A stretch of 64,000 nt of DNA from Sphingomicrobium sediminis (GCF_023805295.1 NZ_JAMSHT010000001.1:372001-436000); one strand, 5' to 3'; counted from the stretch's first letter, positions 1 to 8,983 are shown. The notes: generated by a model not told the origin, from the sequence alone. Translations and numbers: made by a program.

Positions 1-290
1 ACAGCAAGCTCGCGCTCATCGACCTCGATACCAAGCGCTATCCGCCCGAGGGCCTGCACGCCATCCTGCGCCCGCTCAACAAGATGGCGAACAAGGGCGA
101 TTTCCACATTTCGATGATGGGGCTCGATGCCGATTTCGACGAGCTGATGCTCGCGCTCGAGGAGCATATCGCCTTCCACGCCGCCTGCGAGGCCGGCACG
201 ATCGAACAGTTCGAGGCGCAAGCTACCATCCCGACGGCGGCACCGGGCCTGCGCGCCCGCGCCGGCGGGTTCGGCCGCAAGGGTATCTGA
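1..290 (+). CDS. C-terminal part of a small PH-like (STM3941-type) protein, first of three tandem paralogues
   Basis: The gene is cut by the window start; 95 codons are visible in the frame beginning at base 3. I do not recognise a function. The segment GDFHISMMGLDADFDELMLA resembles GDFAMSMRGLAGRHDRVVEA in the gene at 882-1493 and the matching part of the gene at 292-882, so it is probably a third member of the same family. Its tail AGGFGRKGI also matches the tails of those two proteins. The next gene starts one base after the stop, which suggests one transcript. The N-terminal membrane part expected from the paralogues lies outside the window. Confidence 0.6.
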   Translation, partial: SKLALIDLDTKRYPPEGLHAILRPLNKMANKGDFHISMMGLDADFDELMLALEEHIAFHAACEAGTIEQFEAQATIPTAAPGLRARAGGFGRKGI

Positions 291-291
291 C

Positions 292-882
292 GTGAGCGCG
301 CCTGTTTTCCAGGCGAAACGCGACCAGAAGCGCAATGCCGGACTGGCATTATTCTATCTGGCATTCGCTGCCGCATTGCTGGCCTTTTCGGGCGTTCTCG
401 ATAGCAGCGTCTCGGGCCGCCGCGGTATGGCGCTGGGCTTCGTCCTTGCTCCGATCATGGCGATGCTCGGTCTCCTCTACGCCTCGCGCCTGTTGGAAAA
501 CGGGGTGCAATTGCGCGTCTCGGACGAGGGGATCCTGTTCGCTCGCTATTCCGACAAGGTGATTGCCTGGAGCGATATTGCCGGGATCGAAACCGAGGAA
601 GCGCAGACGGTGCGCATTCGCTTGCATGAGGATAGCGGCCCGTCGCCGTCATGGGGCTGGATGCTGAGCTATGGTCTGCTCGCGAGCGGCAATGGCGTGT
701 CCGTTTCGATGCGTGGCCTGCATGGAACGGCTGAGCAGCTCGTCACTTCGATTTCTCGTCATTGGGCGCAATATCGCGCGCTGCGCGACGCGCCCAAGGC
801 GTTCGATCCACGTGCCCGCGACCGGCAGCCACAGGCACAAGCTACGACCTATGCGGGCTTCGGCAAGCGGAAGGCAGGCTGA
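292..882 (+). CDS. Small membrane protein with PH-like domain (STM3941-like family), paralogue 2
   Basis: A 196-residue protein that starts with GTG two bases after the preceding stop. Two hydrophobic stretches (about residues 19-38 and 48-68) look like a membrane hairpin. They are followed by a compact domain with the pattern RVSDEGILFARYSDKVIAWS, which is repeated almost exactly in the next gene. This layout, two helices and then a PH-like fold, fits the uncharacterised STM3941-like family. The tail YAGFGKRKAG is shared with both neighbours. The stop and the start of the next gene overlap (TGATG). The biochemical role is unknown; a membrane-associated binding domain is an inference. Confidence 0.65.
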   Translation: MSAPVFQAKRDQKRNAGLALFYLAFAAALLAFSGVLDSSVSGRRGMALGFVLAPIMAMLGLLYASRLLENGVQLRVSDEGILFARYSDKVIAWSDIAGIETEEAQTVRIRLHEDSGPSPSWGWMLSYGLLASGNGVSVSMRGLHGTAEQLVTSISRHWAQYRALRDAPKAFDPRARDRQPQAQATTYAGFGKRKAG

Positions 883-1493
883 TGAGCGACGAACCCGCAC
901 GCATCGTATCCAAAACTTCGCTGCGCCCGATGCTGCTTTCGGCGTTCGGCTGCCTGCTAGCCTCAATCGGCTGCTTCTTCCTGTCGGGCATATGGTTCAT
1001 GCCGCCTGCCGATCATGTCGCCTTCTGGGGCTTTCTCGGCATACCGGTTTTCTCTTCGCTGATGCTGCTGGCGCTGGCATCTCTTGCCGAGCGCGAAGTC
1101 GTGCTGCGCGTCCGCCCCGAGGGGCTCTACTATGCGCGTTATTCGGATCGCTTGATCGCCTGGGAGGATATCGAGGCGGTCAAGGAATGCGGTGTCGCCC
1201 AGCATCGCGTGCTGTGCATCGAATTGAAGGATCGTCGCGCTTATCCCGCCGGGTTCGAGGCGGAGCGCGCGGTCGATGCGGCGCGGCTCTACAATTTCGG
1301 TGATTTTGCCATGTCGATGCGCGGGCTGGCCGGACGTCATGACCGGGTGGTCGAGGCGGTCGAAGCCCACCTCCAGCGTCGCAAGCGCGCGACCAAATTC
1401 GTGCCCAAGCCCGCCGAACCGGCACCGACACCGCAGGTCCGCGCCGGGTTCGGTAATCGCAAGCGCCTGCGCGGTCTCGCCGCCGCGGTTTGA
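882..1493 (+). CDS. Small membrane protein with PH-like domain (STM3941-like family), paralogue 3
   Basis: A 203-residue protein starting at ATG 882, which overlaps the previous stop by one base. An upstream in-frame start is possible, but it would run deep into the previous gene. It has two hydrophobic segments near the N-terminus, then RVRPEGLYYARYSDRLIAWE, closely matching the core of the preceding protein. The C-terminus is basic and ends in RAGFGNRKRLRG. With its neighbours it forms a tandem set of diverged duplicates, probably co-transcribed. I infer a membrane-anchored PH-like domain; no catalytic residues are evident. Confidence 0.65.
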   Translation: MSDEPARIVSKTSLRPMLLSAFGCLLASIGCFFLSGIWFMPPADHVAFWGFLGIPVFSSLMLLALASLAEREVVLRVRPEGLYYARYSDRLIAWEDIEAVKECGVAQHRVLCIELKDRRAYPAGFEAERAVDAARLYNFGDFAMSMRGLAGRHDRVVEAVEAHLQRRKRATKFVPKPAEPAPTPQVRAGFGNRKRLRGLAAAV

Positions 1494-1548
1494 CGGGATC
1501 GCGATCGAGGGTTTCGGTCGCCAACCGGGCGCTGTAGAAGTGCCTTAA

Positions 1549-2673
1549 ATGGCTTCTCGACAACGTCCTCATTATGCAGGCTGGCGGCGCCTGTTGATCC
1601 TCGCGCTTGGCGGGCTGGCCTTGTTGTTGGCGGTGGCTGCCATGCTTCCTCTATGGCAAACCGATCACTGGTTCGTGCGCATTCTCGACTTTCCCCGCAT
1701 GCAGTTGGGCTTTGCGGGCCTGGTGGTCGCGTTTCTCTACGCGGTGCTGGTCCCCGATCCACGCCGCGGACGATCGCTCTTCATCATCGCGGTGCTGCTG
1801 GCCGCGACTGGCTGGCAATTTTTCCATGTAGCGCGCTACCTTTTCTTCTTTCCCGAAGAAGTGGCTAGCGAAGAAAACTGTTCGGCCGACAAACGCTTGT
1901 CGTTGTTGGGTGCCAACGTGCTCAACGAGAATGAAGACTTTGGCAAAATGCTCGGGCTGGCTCGCCAGCAGGATGCCGACACCATCCTTCTAACCGAGAG
2001 CGACAAAGCTTGGGAGGAGGCGATGCGGCCGCTGCACAAAGCTTATCCCTACCGGATCGCGGTGCCGCTGGAGAATAGTTACGGCATGCATCTTTATTCG
2101 CGTCTGCCGATGAGCGGGGAAGTGAAATATCGTGTACAGGACGACATTCCTTCGATCGATGCACGCATCACGATGCGCGATGGTAGCGAGGTCATTCTCT
2201 TTGCAATCCATCCCGAACCACCTCGCCCCGGCGACGATAGCGGCGAGCGTGATGCCGAGCTCGTGCTCGTTGGTCGAGAAGCGCGTGACGAAGGGAGGGC
2301 ATCGCTCGTCTTCGGCGACTTCAATGATGTGGGTTGGTCATCCACGACGCTTCTTTTCGGTGAGGTGTCGGGCACGTTCGATCCGCGAGTGGGGCGCGAA
2401 TTGCTGCCAACCTTTAACGCGAATTGGCCGATGATGCGCTGGCCCCTCGACCATCTGTTTGTCTCGCCGCATTGGGCTCTCGTGGAAATGGAGCGGCTTG
2501 GCCAAATCGGTTCTGACCATTTCCCCGTCGGCTTCACGCTCTGTCTCAAGCAGGATGCGGGCGATACTCTAGTGACACCCAGCGCCGACCCCGAAGCCGA
2601 GGCCGAGGCCAGCGAACAATTGCGCGAGGGCCGCATCGAGGAAGCGACCGAGGAAGATGGCGAAAAACATTAG
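1549..2673 (+). CDS. Membrane-anchored endonuclease/exonuclease/phosphatase (EEP) family protein
   Basis: A 374-residue protein with about three N-terminal transmembrane segments (roughly residues 10-90) and then an EEP domain of the DNase I/sphingomyelinase type. Visible family motifs are the Asn in GANVLNEN, the metal Glu in LLTESD, GDFNDVGWSS, DHLFVS and the terminal GSDHFPVGF. These correspond to the metal- and phosphate-binding set of the superfamily. The substrate cannot be told. Such membrane-anchored members are common in proteobacteria and often annotated only as EEP proteins. The tail after residue 345 is acidic. The end overlaps tlyA by 17 bases in another frame. Confidence 0.8.
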   Translation: MASRQRPHYAGWRRLLILALGGLALLLAVAAMLPLWQTDHWFVRILDFPRMQLGFAGLVVAFLYAVLVPDPRRGRSLFIIAVLLAATGWQFFHVARYLFFFPEEVASEENCSADKRLSLLGANVLNENEDFGKMLGLARQQDADTILLTESDKAWEEAMRPLHKAYPYRIAVPLENSYGMHLYSRLPMSGEVKYRVQDDIPSIDARITMRDGSEVILFAIHPEPPRPGDDSGERDAELVLVGREARDEGRASLVFGDFNDVGWSSTTLLFGEVSGTFDPRVGRELLPTFNANWPMMRWPLDHLFVSPHWALVEMERLGQIGSDHFPVGFTLCLKQDAGDTLVTPSADPEAEAEASEQLREGRIEEATEEDGEKH

Positions 2674-3400
2674 AGCTGACCTCCTGCTCGTCGAACGCGG
2701 TCTCGCCGAGACACGCAGCAAAGCGCAGGCACTTATACTTTCAGGCAATGTCTTCTCTGCCGAGAGGCGGGTAGAGAAAGCGGGTCAGCCGATGAAGCTC
2801 GACGCGCCGCTCGAAGTGCGGGGCAAGGAACATCCCTGGGTCAGCAGGGGCGGCATGAAGCTCGATCACGGCCTCGACCATTTCGGGTTCGATGTGACGG
2901 GCATGACCGGTCTGGATGTCGGCAGCTCGACCGGAGGGTTCACGGACGTATTGCTGACGCGCGGAGCGGCAAAAGTGTTCGCAGTCGATGTCGGCACCAA
3001 CCAGCTGGCGTGGAAACTGCGCAATGACGAGCGCGTCATTGTCCACGAACAGACCAATGCGCGGCATCTCAACGCCGACATCGTGACCGAGGCACCCGAC
3101 ATCGTGGTCTGCGACGCGAGCTTCATCGCGCTGCACAAGGTGCTCGACGCCGCGCTCGGCCTTGCCAAGGATGGTGCGAAACTGGTCGCCTTGGTCAAAC
3201 CGCAGTTCGAGGCGGGGCGCGAGGAAGTGGGTAAGGGCGGGGTCGTACGCGACCCTCAAGTCCACCAGCGGGTCTGCAATGAGGCGGCGGAATGGGTCCG
3301 ATCAAAGGGTTGGCGCGTATTGGGTGTCGAGACGAGCCCGATCACGGGCCCTGAAGGCAATGTCGAGTTCCTGCTCGGCGCAATCAAAGGTGAAGAATGA
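2657..3400 (+). CDS. tlyA: TlyA-family 23S/16S rRNA 2'-O-methyltransferase
   Basis: A 247-residue protein with an N-terminal S4 RNA-binding domain (about residues 5-65) followed by an FtsJ-like SAM methyltransferase domain. The SAM-binding loop is GLDVGSSTGGFTDVLL, and LVKPQFEAGR carries a conserved catalytic Lys region. Members add 2'-O-methyl groups to rRNA cytidines (the mycobacterial enzyme also determines capreomycin sensitivity); haemolysin is an old misnomer. ATG 2657 lies inside the end of the EEP gene, and the stop overlaps tspO by four bases, so this is an operon with translational coupling. Confidence 0.92.
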   Translation: MAKNIRADLLLVERGLAETRSKAQALILSGNVFSAERRVEKAGQPMKLDAPLEVRGKEHPWVSRGGMKLDHGLDHFGFDVTGMTGLDVGSSTGGFTDVLLTRGAAKVFAVDVGTNQLAWKLRNDERVIVHEQTNARHLNADIVTEAPDIVVCDASFIALHKVLDAALGLAKDGAKLVALVKPQFEAGREEVGKGGVVRDPQVHQRVCNEAAEWVRSKGWRVLGVETSPITGPEGNVEFLLGAIKGEE

Positions 3401-3906
3401 GCGACGCGAAAAACGACAAGGGTATCTGGAAACGCGCTTTGTGGCTGGTGCCGCTGACCGTAGTGGGTGGCAGCCTGTCGGGGATCGGCTTCGGTCCCGA
3501 CGGCTGGTATGAGGCGCTCGAGAAACCGAGTTTCCAGCCGCCAAGCTATCTGTTCGGCATCGTCTGGCCGGCGCTCTACACGATGATCGCGCTGGCGCTC
3601 GCGACGGTACTCAACGAGCCGCGCAGCAAGGCGCGCGATACGGCAGTGACGCTGTGGATCATCCAGCTCGCCATCAATTTCACCTGGAGCTATGCATTCT
3701 TCGAGGCGCGGGCGATCGGCTATGCCAAGTGGCACCTGCTCGCCATGCTGGTCGTGGCAGCGCTGACGGCGGGACGTTTCTATCGCATCCGTCCCCTAGC
3801 GGGATTGCTCATGCTGCCCTATCTTGCATGGCTCATCTTCGCGTTCACGCTTAACAGCGCGATCGTGTCGCTCAATCCGGGGGCGGGGCAGCCGCTCTTC
3901 GGTTAG
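3397..3906 (+). CDS. tspO: TspO/MBR family tryptophan-rich sensory protein
   Basis: A 169-residue integral membrane protein with five hydrophobic helices. WYEALEKPSFQPPSYLFGIV is the family signature at the start of the second helix, and the Trp-rich segments (WTIQLA-like, NFTWSY) match TspO. Bacterial TspO binds porphyrins and modulates tetrapyrrole or stress responses, as in Rhodobacter sphaeroides. It is coupled to tlyA through an ATGA overlap. Its place in a housekeeping operon gives no direct hint of its ligand. The presence of an EL222-like photoreceptor 7 kb away is suggestive only. Confidence 0.9.
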   Translation: MSDAKNDKGIWKRALWLVPLTVVGGSLSGIGFGPDGWYEALEKPSFQPPSYLFGIVWPALYTMIALALATVLNEPRSKARDTAVTLWIIQLAINFTWSYAFFEARAIGYAKWHLLAMLVVAALTAGRFYRIRPLAGLLMLPYLAWLIFAFTLNSAIVSLNPGAGQPLFG

Positions 3907-3919
3907 GAGGAACAAAGTA

Positions 3920-4198
3920 ATGCAGTCGCAGAACAAGATTTTCGACGATCTCGCCAAGGTGCTGAACGGTGCGGCGGGGACGTTTGCCGGCATGGGTCGC
4001 GAGGCGCAGGCCTCGATGCGCGATCGCCTCAAGGACATGATGGGCACCGAGGACATGGTGACCCGCGACGAGTTCGAAGCGGTCAAGGCAATGGCGATCA
4101 AGGCGCGCGAAGAGAACGAGGCGCTGAAAGCCCGTCTCGACGCCATGGAAGCCGCCAAGAAACCGGCGCCCAAGAAGAAGCCCGCCGCGAAGAAGTAG
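3920..4198 (+). CDS. ubiK: UbiK-type ubiquinone biosynthesis accessory factor (BMFP domain)
   Basis: A 92-residue protein with the typical UbiK/YqiC layout: a helical N-terminus beginning QSQNKIFDDLAKVLNGAAG, a central segment with VTRDEFEAVKAMAIKAREEN, which is a coiled coil, and a flexible Lys/Ala/Pro-rich tail. In Escherichia coli UbiK is a trimeric accessory protein for aerobic ubiquinone synthesis and binds membrane lipids. ATG 3920 is chosen because a strong AGGAGGAA ribosome site lies about eight bases upstream. Longer in-frame starts would run into tspO. Confidence 0.85.
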   Translation: MQSQNKIFDDLAKVLNGAAGTFAGMGREAQASMRDRLKDMMGTEDMVTRDEFEAVKAMAIKAREENEALKARLDAMEAAKKPAPKKKPAAKK

Positions 4199-4210
4199 GG
4201 GCCAGGGGAC

Positions 4211-4711
4211 GTGACCAGCGATCAGGGGGATCCGCGCGTCGAGGATGCGCCGGTCGAGATTTTCGAAGCCTATTTCGACGCCCGCGGCTGGGCCAGCGAA
4301 CGCGTCAGCGAGGGTGAAGTCATGGCCAGCGCGAGCGGAAGCTGGTCTCAGTATGAGCTTCGCGCGGTTTGGCGCTCGGACGACCAGGTCCTGCAATTCC
4401 TCGCCTTTCCCGACATCAAGGTCGTGGTCGACAAGAAGGCGCAGGTCTACGAAGCGATCGGCATGATCAACGAGCAGCTCTGGCTCGGTCATTTCGAATA
4501 TTGGAGCCAGCCCGGCATCATTGCCTTCCGCCATGCCGTCCTCGTCGACAGCTCGGGGCAGATGAGCCTCGAAGAAGCCGAAGCAGTGGCCGAAGCCGCG
4601 CTCGAGGAGTGCGAGCGTTTCTATCCGGTTTTCCAGTTCGTCCTGTGGGGCGGCAAGAGCCCGAGTGAAGCAATCCAGGCGGCGCTTATCGATACGGCAG
4701 GCGAAGCTTGA
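4211..4711 (+). CDS. YbjN domain-containing protein
   Basis: A 166-residue soluble protein starting at GTG 4211, twelve bases after the ubiK stop. It has the YbjN fold pattern: an N-terminal strand-rich half (SYEL-like, LQFLAFPDIKVVV), a central region NEQLWLGHFEYWSQPGIIAF, and C-terminal helices with YPVFQFVLWGGKSPSEAIQA. In Alphaproteobacteria this gene is commonly found next to proC, as here. The family resembles type III chaperone folds and is linked to stress or motility regulation in E. coli, but the molecular role is not settled. The stop overlaps the next start. Confidence 0.85.
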   Translation: MTSDQGDPRVEDAPVEIFEAYFDARGWASERVSEGEVMASASGSWSQYELRAVWRSDDQVLQFLAFPDIKVVVDKKAQVYEAIGMINEQLWLGHFEYWSQPGIIAFRHAVLVDSSGQMSLEEAEAVAEAALEECERFYPVFQFVLWGGKSPSEAIQAALIDTAGEA

Positions 4712-5514
4712 GCGGGCTGGTCATGCCCTCCGGCTGGTTCGTCGGCTGCGGCAATATGGGCGGCGCGATGGTCGCGGGATGGGTGAAGGCTGGCGTCGAC
4801 TTGTCGGCACTGACCGCTATTTCACCCTCGGGTCGTGACATTCCGGGAGTGGCGGTTTCTACCGACCTGCCGGATGGCGAGCCCGAATGGGTCTGGCTTG
4901 GCCACAAACCCTATCAAGTCGAAGAGGTTGCCGCGAAGGTCGCGCCGCGTATCGGTGCGCATACCGTTATCCTGTCGATTCTCGCCGGCGTCGAATGCGC
5001 GAGCCTGCGGCGATTGTTCCCCGAAGCGCGCGCCATTGTCCGCCTGATGCCCAACCTGCCGGTCAGCGACGGGGAAGGGGTGACGGGCCTCTATTCGGAT
5101 GACGCCGACCCGGCGCTTCGCGACGAAATCTCCGCCATTGTCGGCAAGCTTGGCTTTGCGCCGTGGGGCGAGCACGAGGCGGACCTCACGGCAATCAGCA
5201 CGGTTGCGGGCTCGGGCCCGGCTTATGTCGCGCGCTTCATCGCGGCGATGGCCAGACAGGCCGAAGCGCTCGGGCTACCCGCCGAGATCGCGCAGCGCTT
5301 GGCGCTGGAAACCGTCGCCGGCACCGGCGTCATGGCACGCGCTTCGGGTGAGGCGATGGGGCCGCTCGCGACCCGCGTTGCCAGCCCCGGTGGATCTACC
5401 GAAGCGGGATTAAAGGTACTCGATGGCGATGCCGGTATGGACGATCTCGTCGCCCGTACGGTCGAAGCGGCACGTCGCCGCACCGAAGAGATGGCCGCCG
5501 CCGCGCGCGACTGA
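4708..5514 (+). CDS. proC: Pyrroline-5-carboxylate reductase
   Basis: Catalyses the last step of proline synthesis, NAD(P)H reduction of pyrroline-5-carboxylate. The 268-residue protein has a Rossmann start (WFVGCGNMGGAMVAGW), the ProC pattern VRLMPNLPVSDGEGVTGLY, and the C-terminal signature with VAGSGPAYV and VASPGGSTEAGL. The start is uncertain. TTG 4708 overlaps the previous stop, and ATG 4723 five codons later is equally reasonable. It belongs to the same run as tlyA, tspO, ubiK and the ybjN-like gene. Confidence 0.93.
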   Translation: MSGLVMPSGWFVGCGNMGGAMVAGWVKAGVDLSALTAISPSGRDIPGVAVSTDLPDGEPEWVWLGHKPYQVEEVAAKVAPRIGAHTVILSILAGVECASLRRLFPEARAIVRLMPNLPVSDGEGVTGLYSDDADPALRDEISAIVGKLGFAPWGEHEADLTAISTVAGSGPAYVARFIAAMARQAEALGLPAEIAQRLALETVAGTGVMARASGEAMGPLATRVASPGGSTEAGLKVLDGDAGMDDLVARTVEAARRRTEEMAAAARD

Positions 5515-5590
5515 GCCGCTTTCGTTTCGCCTGCAGTTGACCGCTTGGCGCTTCCTCGCCTAGTCGGGCGCCCAAGGAGAGTTTTCACAT

Positions 5591-6475
5591 ATGGTACAGC
5601 CCTACGACGATCGCGACGGCTTCATCTGGATGGATGGAGAGCTGAAGCCTTGGCGCGACGCCAATGTCCACATTCTGACACATGCGATGCACTATGCCTC
5701 GAGCGTGTTCGAGGGGCAGCGCGCCTATAATGGCAAGATCTTCAAGCTGACCGAGCATTCGGAGCGACTGCGTAAGTCCGCCGAAATCCTCGGCATGGAG
5801 TTGCCGTGGAGCGTCGAGGAGATCAACGCGGCGTGCGAGCAGGTGCTGAAAGCCAACGATCTCACCGATGCCTATGTGCGTCCGGTGGCCTGGCGCGGGT
5901 CCGAGCAGATGGGAGTCGCGGCGCAGGGTGCCAAGCCGCACATGGCGATTGCCGCATGGAAGTGGGGCAAATATTTCGACGCGGAAAAGGCCGAAAAGGG
6001 CATTCGTCTCGACATCGCGCCCTATCGCCGTCCGGCCCCGCACACCGCGCCCGTCCATGCCAAGGCGGCGGGTCTCTACATGATCTGCACCATGTCCAAG
6101 CACCATGCCGAAGCACGCGGATACGACGATGCGATGATGCTCGACTGGGAGGGCCGGGTTGCCGAAGCGACCGGCGCCAACGCTTTCTTCGTGCGCGAGG
6201 GCAAGCTCTACACGCCGATCGCCGACATCTTCTTGAACGGCATTACCCGCCGCACCGTCATAGACCTCGCCAAAAAGCGCGATATCGAGGTGATCGAGAA
6301 GCGCATCTGGCCCGAGGAACTGGCGACGTTTGAGGAAATGTTCCTCACTGGCAGCGCGGCGGAAGTGACCTTCGTGTCGGAGGCCGGCCCGTGGAATTTC
6401 ACGCCGGGCAACATGTCGCGCCAGCTGCGGCAGGACTATGACGATCTGGTCAACGGGCGGCTCGTAAATAGCTAG
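5591..6475 (+). CDS. ilvE: Branched-chain amino acid aminotransferase
   Basis: A 294-residue class IV PLP-dependent aminotransferase for Leu, Ile and Val. Motifs include DRDGFIWMDGELKPW at the N-terminus, HAKAAGLYMICTMSKHHAEA with the PLP Lys of this fold type, and EATGANAFFVREGKLYTP and GITRRTVIDLAKK, which bind the cofactor phosphate. The C-terminus has LTGSAAEVTFV. A GGAG-like site (AAGGAGAG) precedes ATG 5591. It is separated from proC by 76 bases and may have its own promoter. Confidence 0.93.
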   Translation: MVQPYDDRDGFIWMDGELKPWRDANVHILTHAMHYASSVFEGQRAYNGKIFKLTEHSERLRKSAEILGMELPWSVEEINAACEQVLKANDLTDAYVRPVAWRGSEQMGVAAQGAKPHMAIAAWKWGKYFDAEKAEKGIRLDIAPYRRPAPHTAPVHAKAAGLYMICTMSKHHAEARGYDDAMMLDWEGRVAEATGANAFFVREGKLYTPIADIFLNGITRRTVIDLAKKRDIEVIEKRIWPEELATFEEMFLTGSAAEVTFVSEAGPWNFTPGNMSRQLRQDYDDLVNGRLVNS

Positions 6476-6536
6476 GAAATCCAGTCGCTTGAGCCGGTAA
6501 CCAAATTTTGATAATGCCCCGCCACAACAAGCGTGC

Positions 6537-8942
6537 ATGCGCAAAGTTAAGTGGGGCGCGGAAGCTTTGTCCGAGGATCAGCAACAGCCGTCGAAAAGGG
6601 TCATCGAGCCGGTGACCCCGCGCGCCCGGCAAAACGTCTTCTCGCTGCGCGACATGCTGACCCTGGGGAAGGGCAGCACCGCAGTAGTCGACGCGGTGCG
6701 CCAGCATCAGGTGGACCATTTCACCCAGATCGGCCCACGCGTCATCCTCGGCAACTTCATGATTGCGATGGTGATGGGGCTGATCGTTCTGCCCTACGTG
6801 CCGGACTGGCAGGTCGGGGCCTGGCTCGCGCTGTGCCTGGTCGGCGCCGGTATTCAGGCGCGCCGGCACCTGCGCCTTCATCGTGATCGTGACTATCGGC
6901 GTCGCAAGCCGGCGACATTCAGCTCTGCAACGTTCGGCACGGCGCTGACCTCGGTTTTGTGGCTGCCGGTGGCGTTGTGGTGGTTCCCCGAGCTCCCGCA
7001 GCTACAGCAACTCGTCATTGTCGGTCTTGGCGTCGTGGTGATGAGTACGGGCGCCTTCCTGCTCGTCTATGTGCCGCCCGCGGCGCTCGTCTACACCGCT
7101 ATCCTCACCCTTTGCGGGCTAGTGATTGCCGGCTATGTCGGCAGCCCCGAAATCGCTGCACTCGTCCTGTTCTTTTCGATTGCGCTCACGACGGCCTCGC
7201 TGTTCATCGCCCACGAATTATTCGTCCAGACCAAGAGCCGCATCCAGCTCGCGGAGATGGGCGAGTTGGTCGATCTCCTTCGCGAATTGGATGCGCCGGG
7301 TTCGGGCGGGTTGTGGGAGCTGGATAACGAGCTTCGCTTCACCAAAGTGAGCGACAGCCTTGCCTTTGCGGTCGGTAAGACGCCGGATTCCATCGCCGGC
7401 CTGCTCGTCTTCAAGCTCATGGATCCCGACGGACGCTTCGTGAACATGTCGAGCGGCATGCGCAGCTTGTTCGGTCATTTCCGCGCCTCAGAACCGTTTC
7501 GCGATGTCGTGGTGCCGCAAGTCTATACCGATCGCTGGTGGTCGCTGTCGGGCAACCCCTTTTTCGACGAGGATGGCAAGCTCCTGGGCTGGAAAGGTGT
7601 TGCTTCGGATGTGACCGAATCGCGCACCGCCAATGCCGACGCTATGGGCGCGGCGCGTTCGGACCCGCTTACCGGCATCGCGAACCGACTGCTCATTCGC
7701 GAGCTGCTCGAGGAAGTGCTGCTCGGCGATCATGACGATCGCAAGGGCTGCGGGCTGCTGCTGGTCGACCTCGACCGCTTCAAGCTGGTCAATGATACGC
7801 TCGGCCACGCCATTGGCGACAAGCTGCTCTGCGAAATTGCCGAGCGCTTGGAGGCGGTGGTCGAGGAAGACGGTCATGTCGGCCGTCTCGGCGGCGACGA
7901 ATTTGCCGTCATCTGGAAGGGCAAGACCGACCGCTACACGCTATCGGGTCTCGCCGAGCGCATCATTTCCGAGGTGAGCCGTACGGTCACCATCGGCGCC
8001 GCCAACATCAATGTCGGCGCCACTATCGGCATCGCCATCGGTCGTGCCGATAGCGAGCGCGAGGACCAGCTGATGCGGCTCGCCGATCTGGCTCTCTACA
8101 GCGCCAAGAGTAACGGGCGCGGCAGCTATGCCTTCTACGAGCGCGCCATGCTCGAAGCCGCCGAAGATCATCGCCTGCTCGAGAATGACGTCCGTCATGC
8201 GCTCAAGAACAAGGATATGAAGCTCGCCTACCAGCCCATCGTCGACGGGGAGACAGGCGAGCTGGTCGGCCGCGAGGCGCTGCTGCGCTGGCATCATCCG
8301 ACCCGCGGCGACATTGCGCCCGATCGCTTCATCCCGATCATCGAGGATGCGGGGCTCATCCACCAGATTGGCGACTGGGTCATTCGCGAGGCGTGCGAGG
8401 AAGCGCAGCGCTGGGACGAGAAAGTCCCGGTTGCGGTCAATATTTCAGCGGCACAACTGACCGGCGCAGGTCTTGCCAAGACGGTCGTCAACGCGCTCGC
8501 CGTTTCCGGACTGCATCCCAATCGGCTCGAGCTGGAAGTCACCGAGAGCGTCTTCCTTGGCGATGATCCCGAGACCCTGTCCTCGATCGAGCGGTTGCGC
8601 GGACTTGGCGTGCGCATGGTGCTCGACGATTTCGGCAAGGGTTATTCGAGCTTCGGCTATCTTGGCCGCGCGCACTTCTCGAAGATCAAGATCGACAAGA
8701 GTTTCGTGCGCGGCGCGGCGGGTGGCGATCAGCAATGCGTCGCGATCGTCAATGCGATCCTGGCGCTGGCCGACGGCCTCGGTATCGAGACGACGGCGGA
8801 AGGCGTGGAAACCGAAGCGCAGGCCGATATCATGCGCGATCTTGGCGTCGGCTCGCTGCAGGGCTTCCTCTTCGGCCAGCCCACCTTCCTCGGCGAGAAT
8901 GTGGTCAATATCGGCGATCATCGCCGCGACATCGTTGCCTAA
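6537..8942 (+). CDS. Membrane-anchored GGDEF-EAL protein (c-di-GMP metabolism)
   Basis: An 801-residue protein with about six N-terminal transmembrane segments (residues 67-228), a PAS-like region (about 245-360), a GGDEF domain with the intact motif LGGDEF at 452-456, and an EAL domain with GREALLRW at 579-585. EAL catalytic features are present: Asn635 in VNISAAQ, Glu669 in VTES, the Asp pair in LDDFGKGYSS at 697-698, KIDKSF and AEGVET. No RxxD inhibitory site precedes GGDEF. Both synthesis and hydrolysis of c-di-GMP are therefore possible, and which dominates cannot be read from sequence. A strong hairpin follows the stop. Confidence 0.9.
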   Translation: MRKVKWGAEALSEDQQQPSKRVIEPVTPRARQNVFSLRDMLTLGKGSTAVVDAVRQHQVDHFTQIGPRVILGNFMIAMVMGLIVLPYVPDWQVGAWLALCLVGAGIQARRHLRLHRDRDYRRRKPATFSSATFGTALTSVLWLPVALWWFPELPQLQQLVIVGLGVVVMSTGAFLLVYVPPAALVYTAILTLCGLVIAGYVGSPEIAALVLFFSIALTTASLFIAHELFVQTKSRIQLAEMGELVDLLRELDAPGSGGLWELDNELRFTKVSDSLAFAVGKTPDSIAGLLVFKLMDPDGRFVNMSSGMRSLFGHFRASEPFRDVVVPQVYTDRWWSLSGNPFFDEDGKLLGWKGVASDVTESRTANADAMGAARSDPLTGIANRLLIRELLEEVLLGDHDDRKGCGLLLVDLDRFKLVNDTLGHAIGDKLLCEIAERLEAVVEEDGHVGRLGGDEFAVIWKGKTDRYTLSGLAERIISEVSRTVTIGAANINVGATIGIAIGRADSEREDQLMRLADLALYSAKSNGRGSYAFYERAMLEAAEDHRLLENDVRHALKNKDMKLAYQPIVDGETGELVGREALLRWHHPTRGDIAPDRFIPIIEDAGLIHQIGDWVIREACEEAQRWDEKVPVAVNISAAQLTGAGLAKTVVNALAVSGLHPNRLELEVTESVFLGDDPETLSSIERLRGLGVRMVLDDFGKGYSSFGYLGRAHFSKIKIDKSFVRGAAGGDQQCVAIVNAILALADGLGIETTAEGVETEAQADIMRDLGVGSLQGFLFGQPTFLGENVVNIGDHRRDIVA

Positions 8943-8949
8943 AAGACTT

Positions 8950-8983
8950 GGGCGGCCCGCCCCGTAGAGGGGGCGACCCGCCC
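8950..8983 (+). terminator. Hairpin downstream of the GGDEF-EAL gene
   Basis: GGGCGGCCCGCCCC and GGGGCGACCCGCCC are separated by a short loop and pair over 14 positions with two mismatches, seven bases after the stop codon. There is no T run, so this is a hairpin-type end rather than a classical intrinsic terminator. Confidence 0.55.

Noticed and set aside
5585..6544. Minus-strand ORF of 319 codons
   Set aside because: Antisense to the branched-chain aminotransferase gene.
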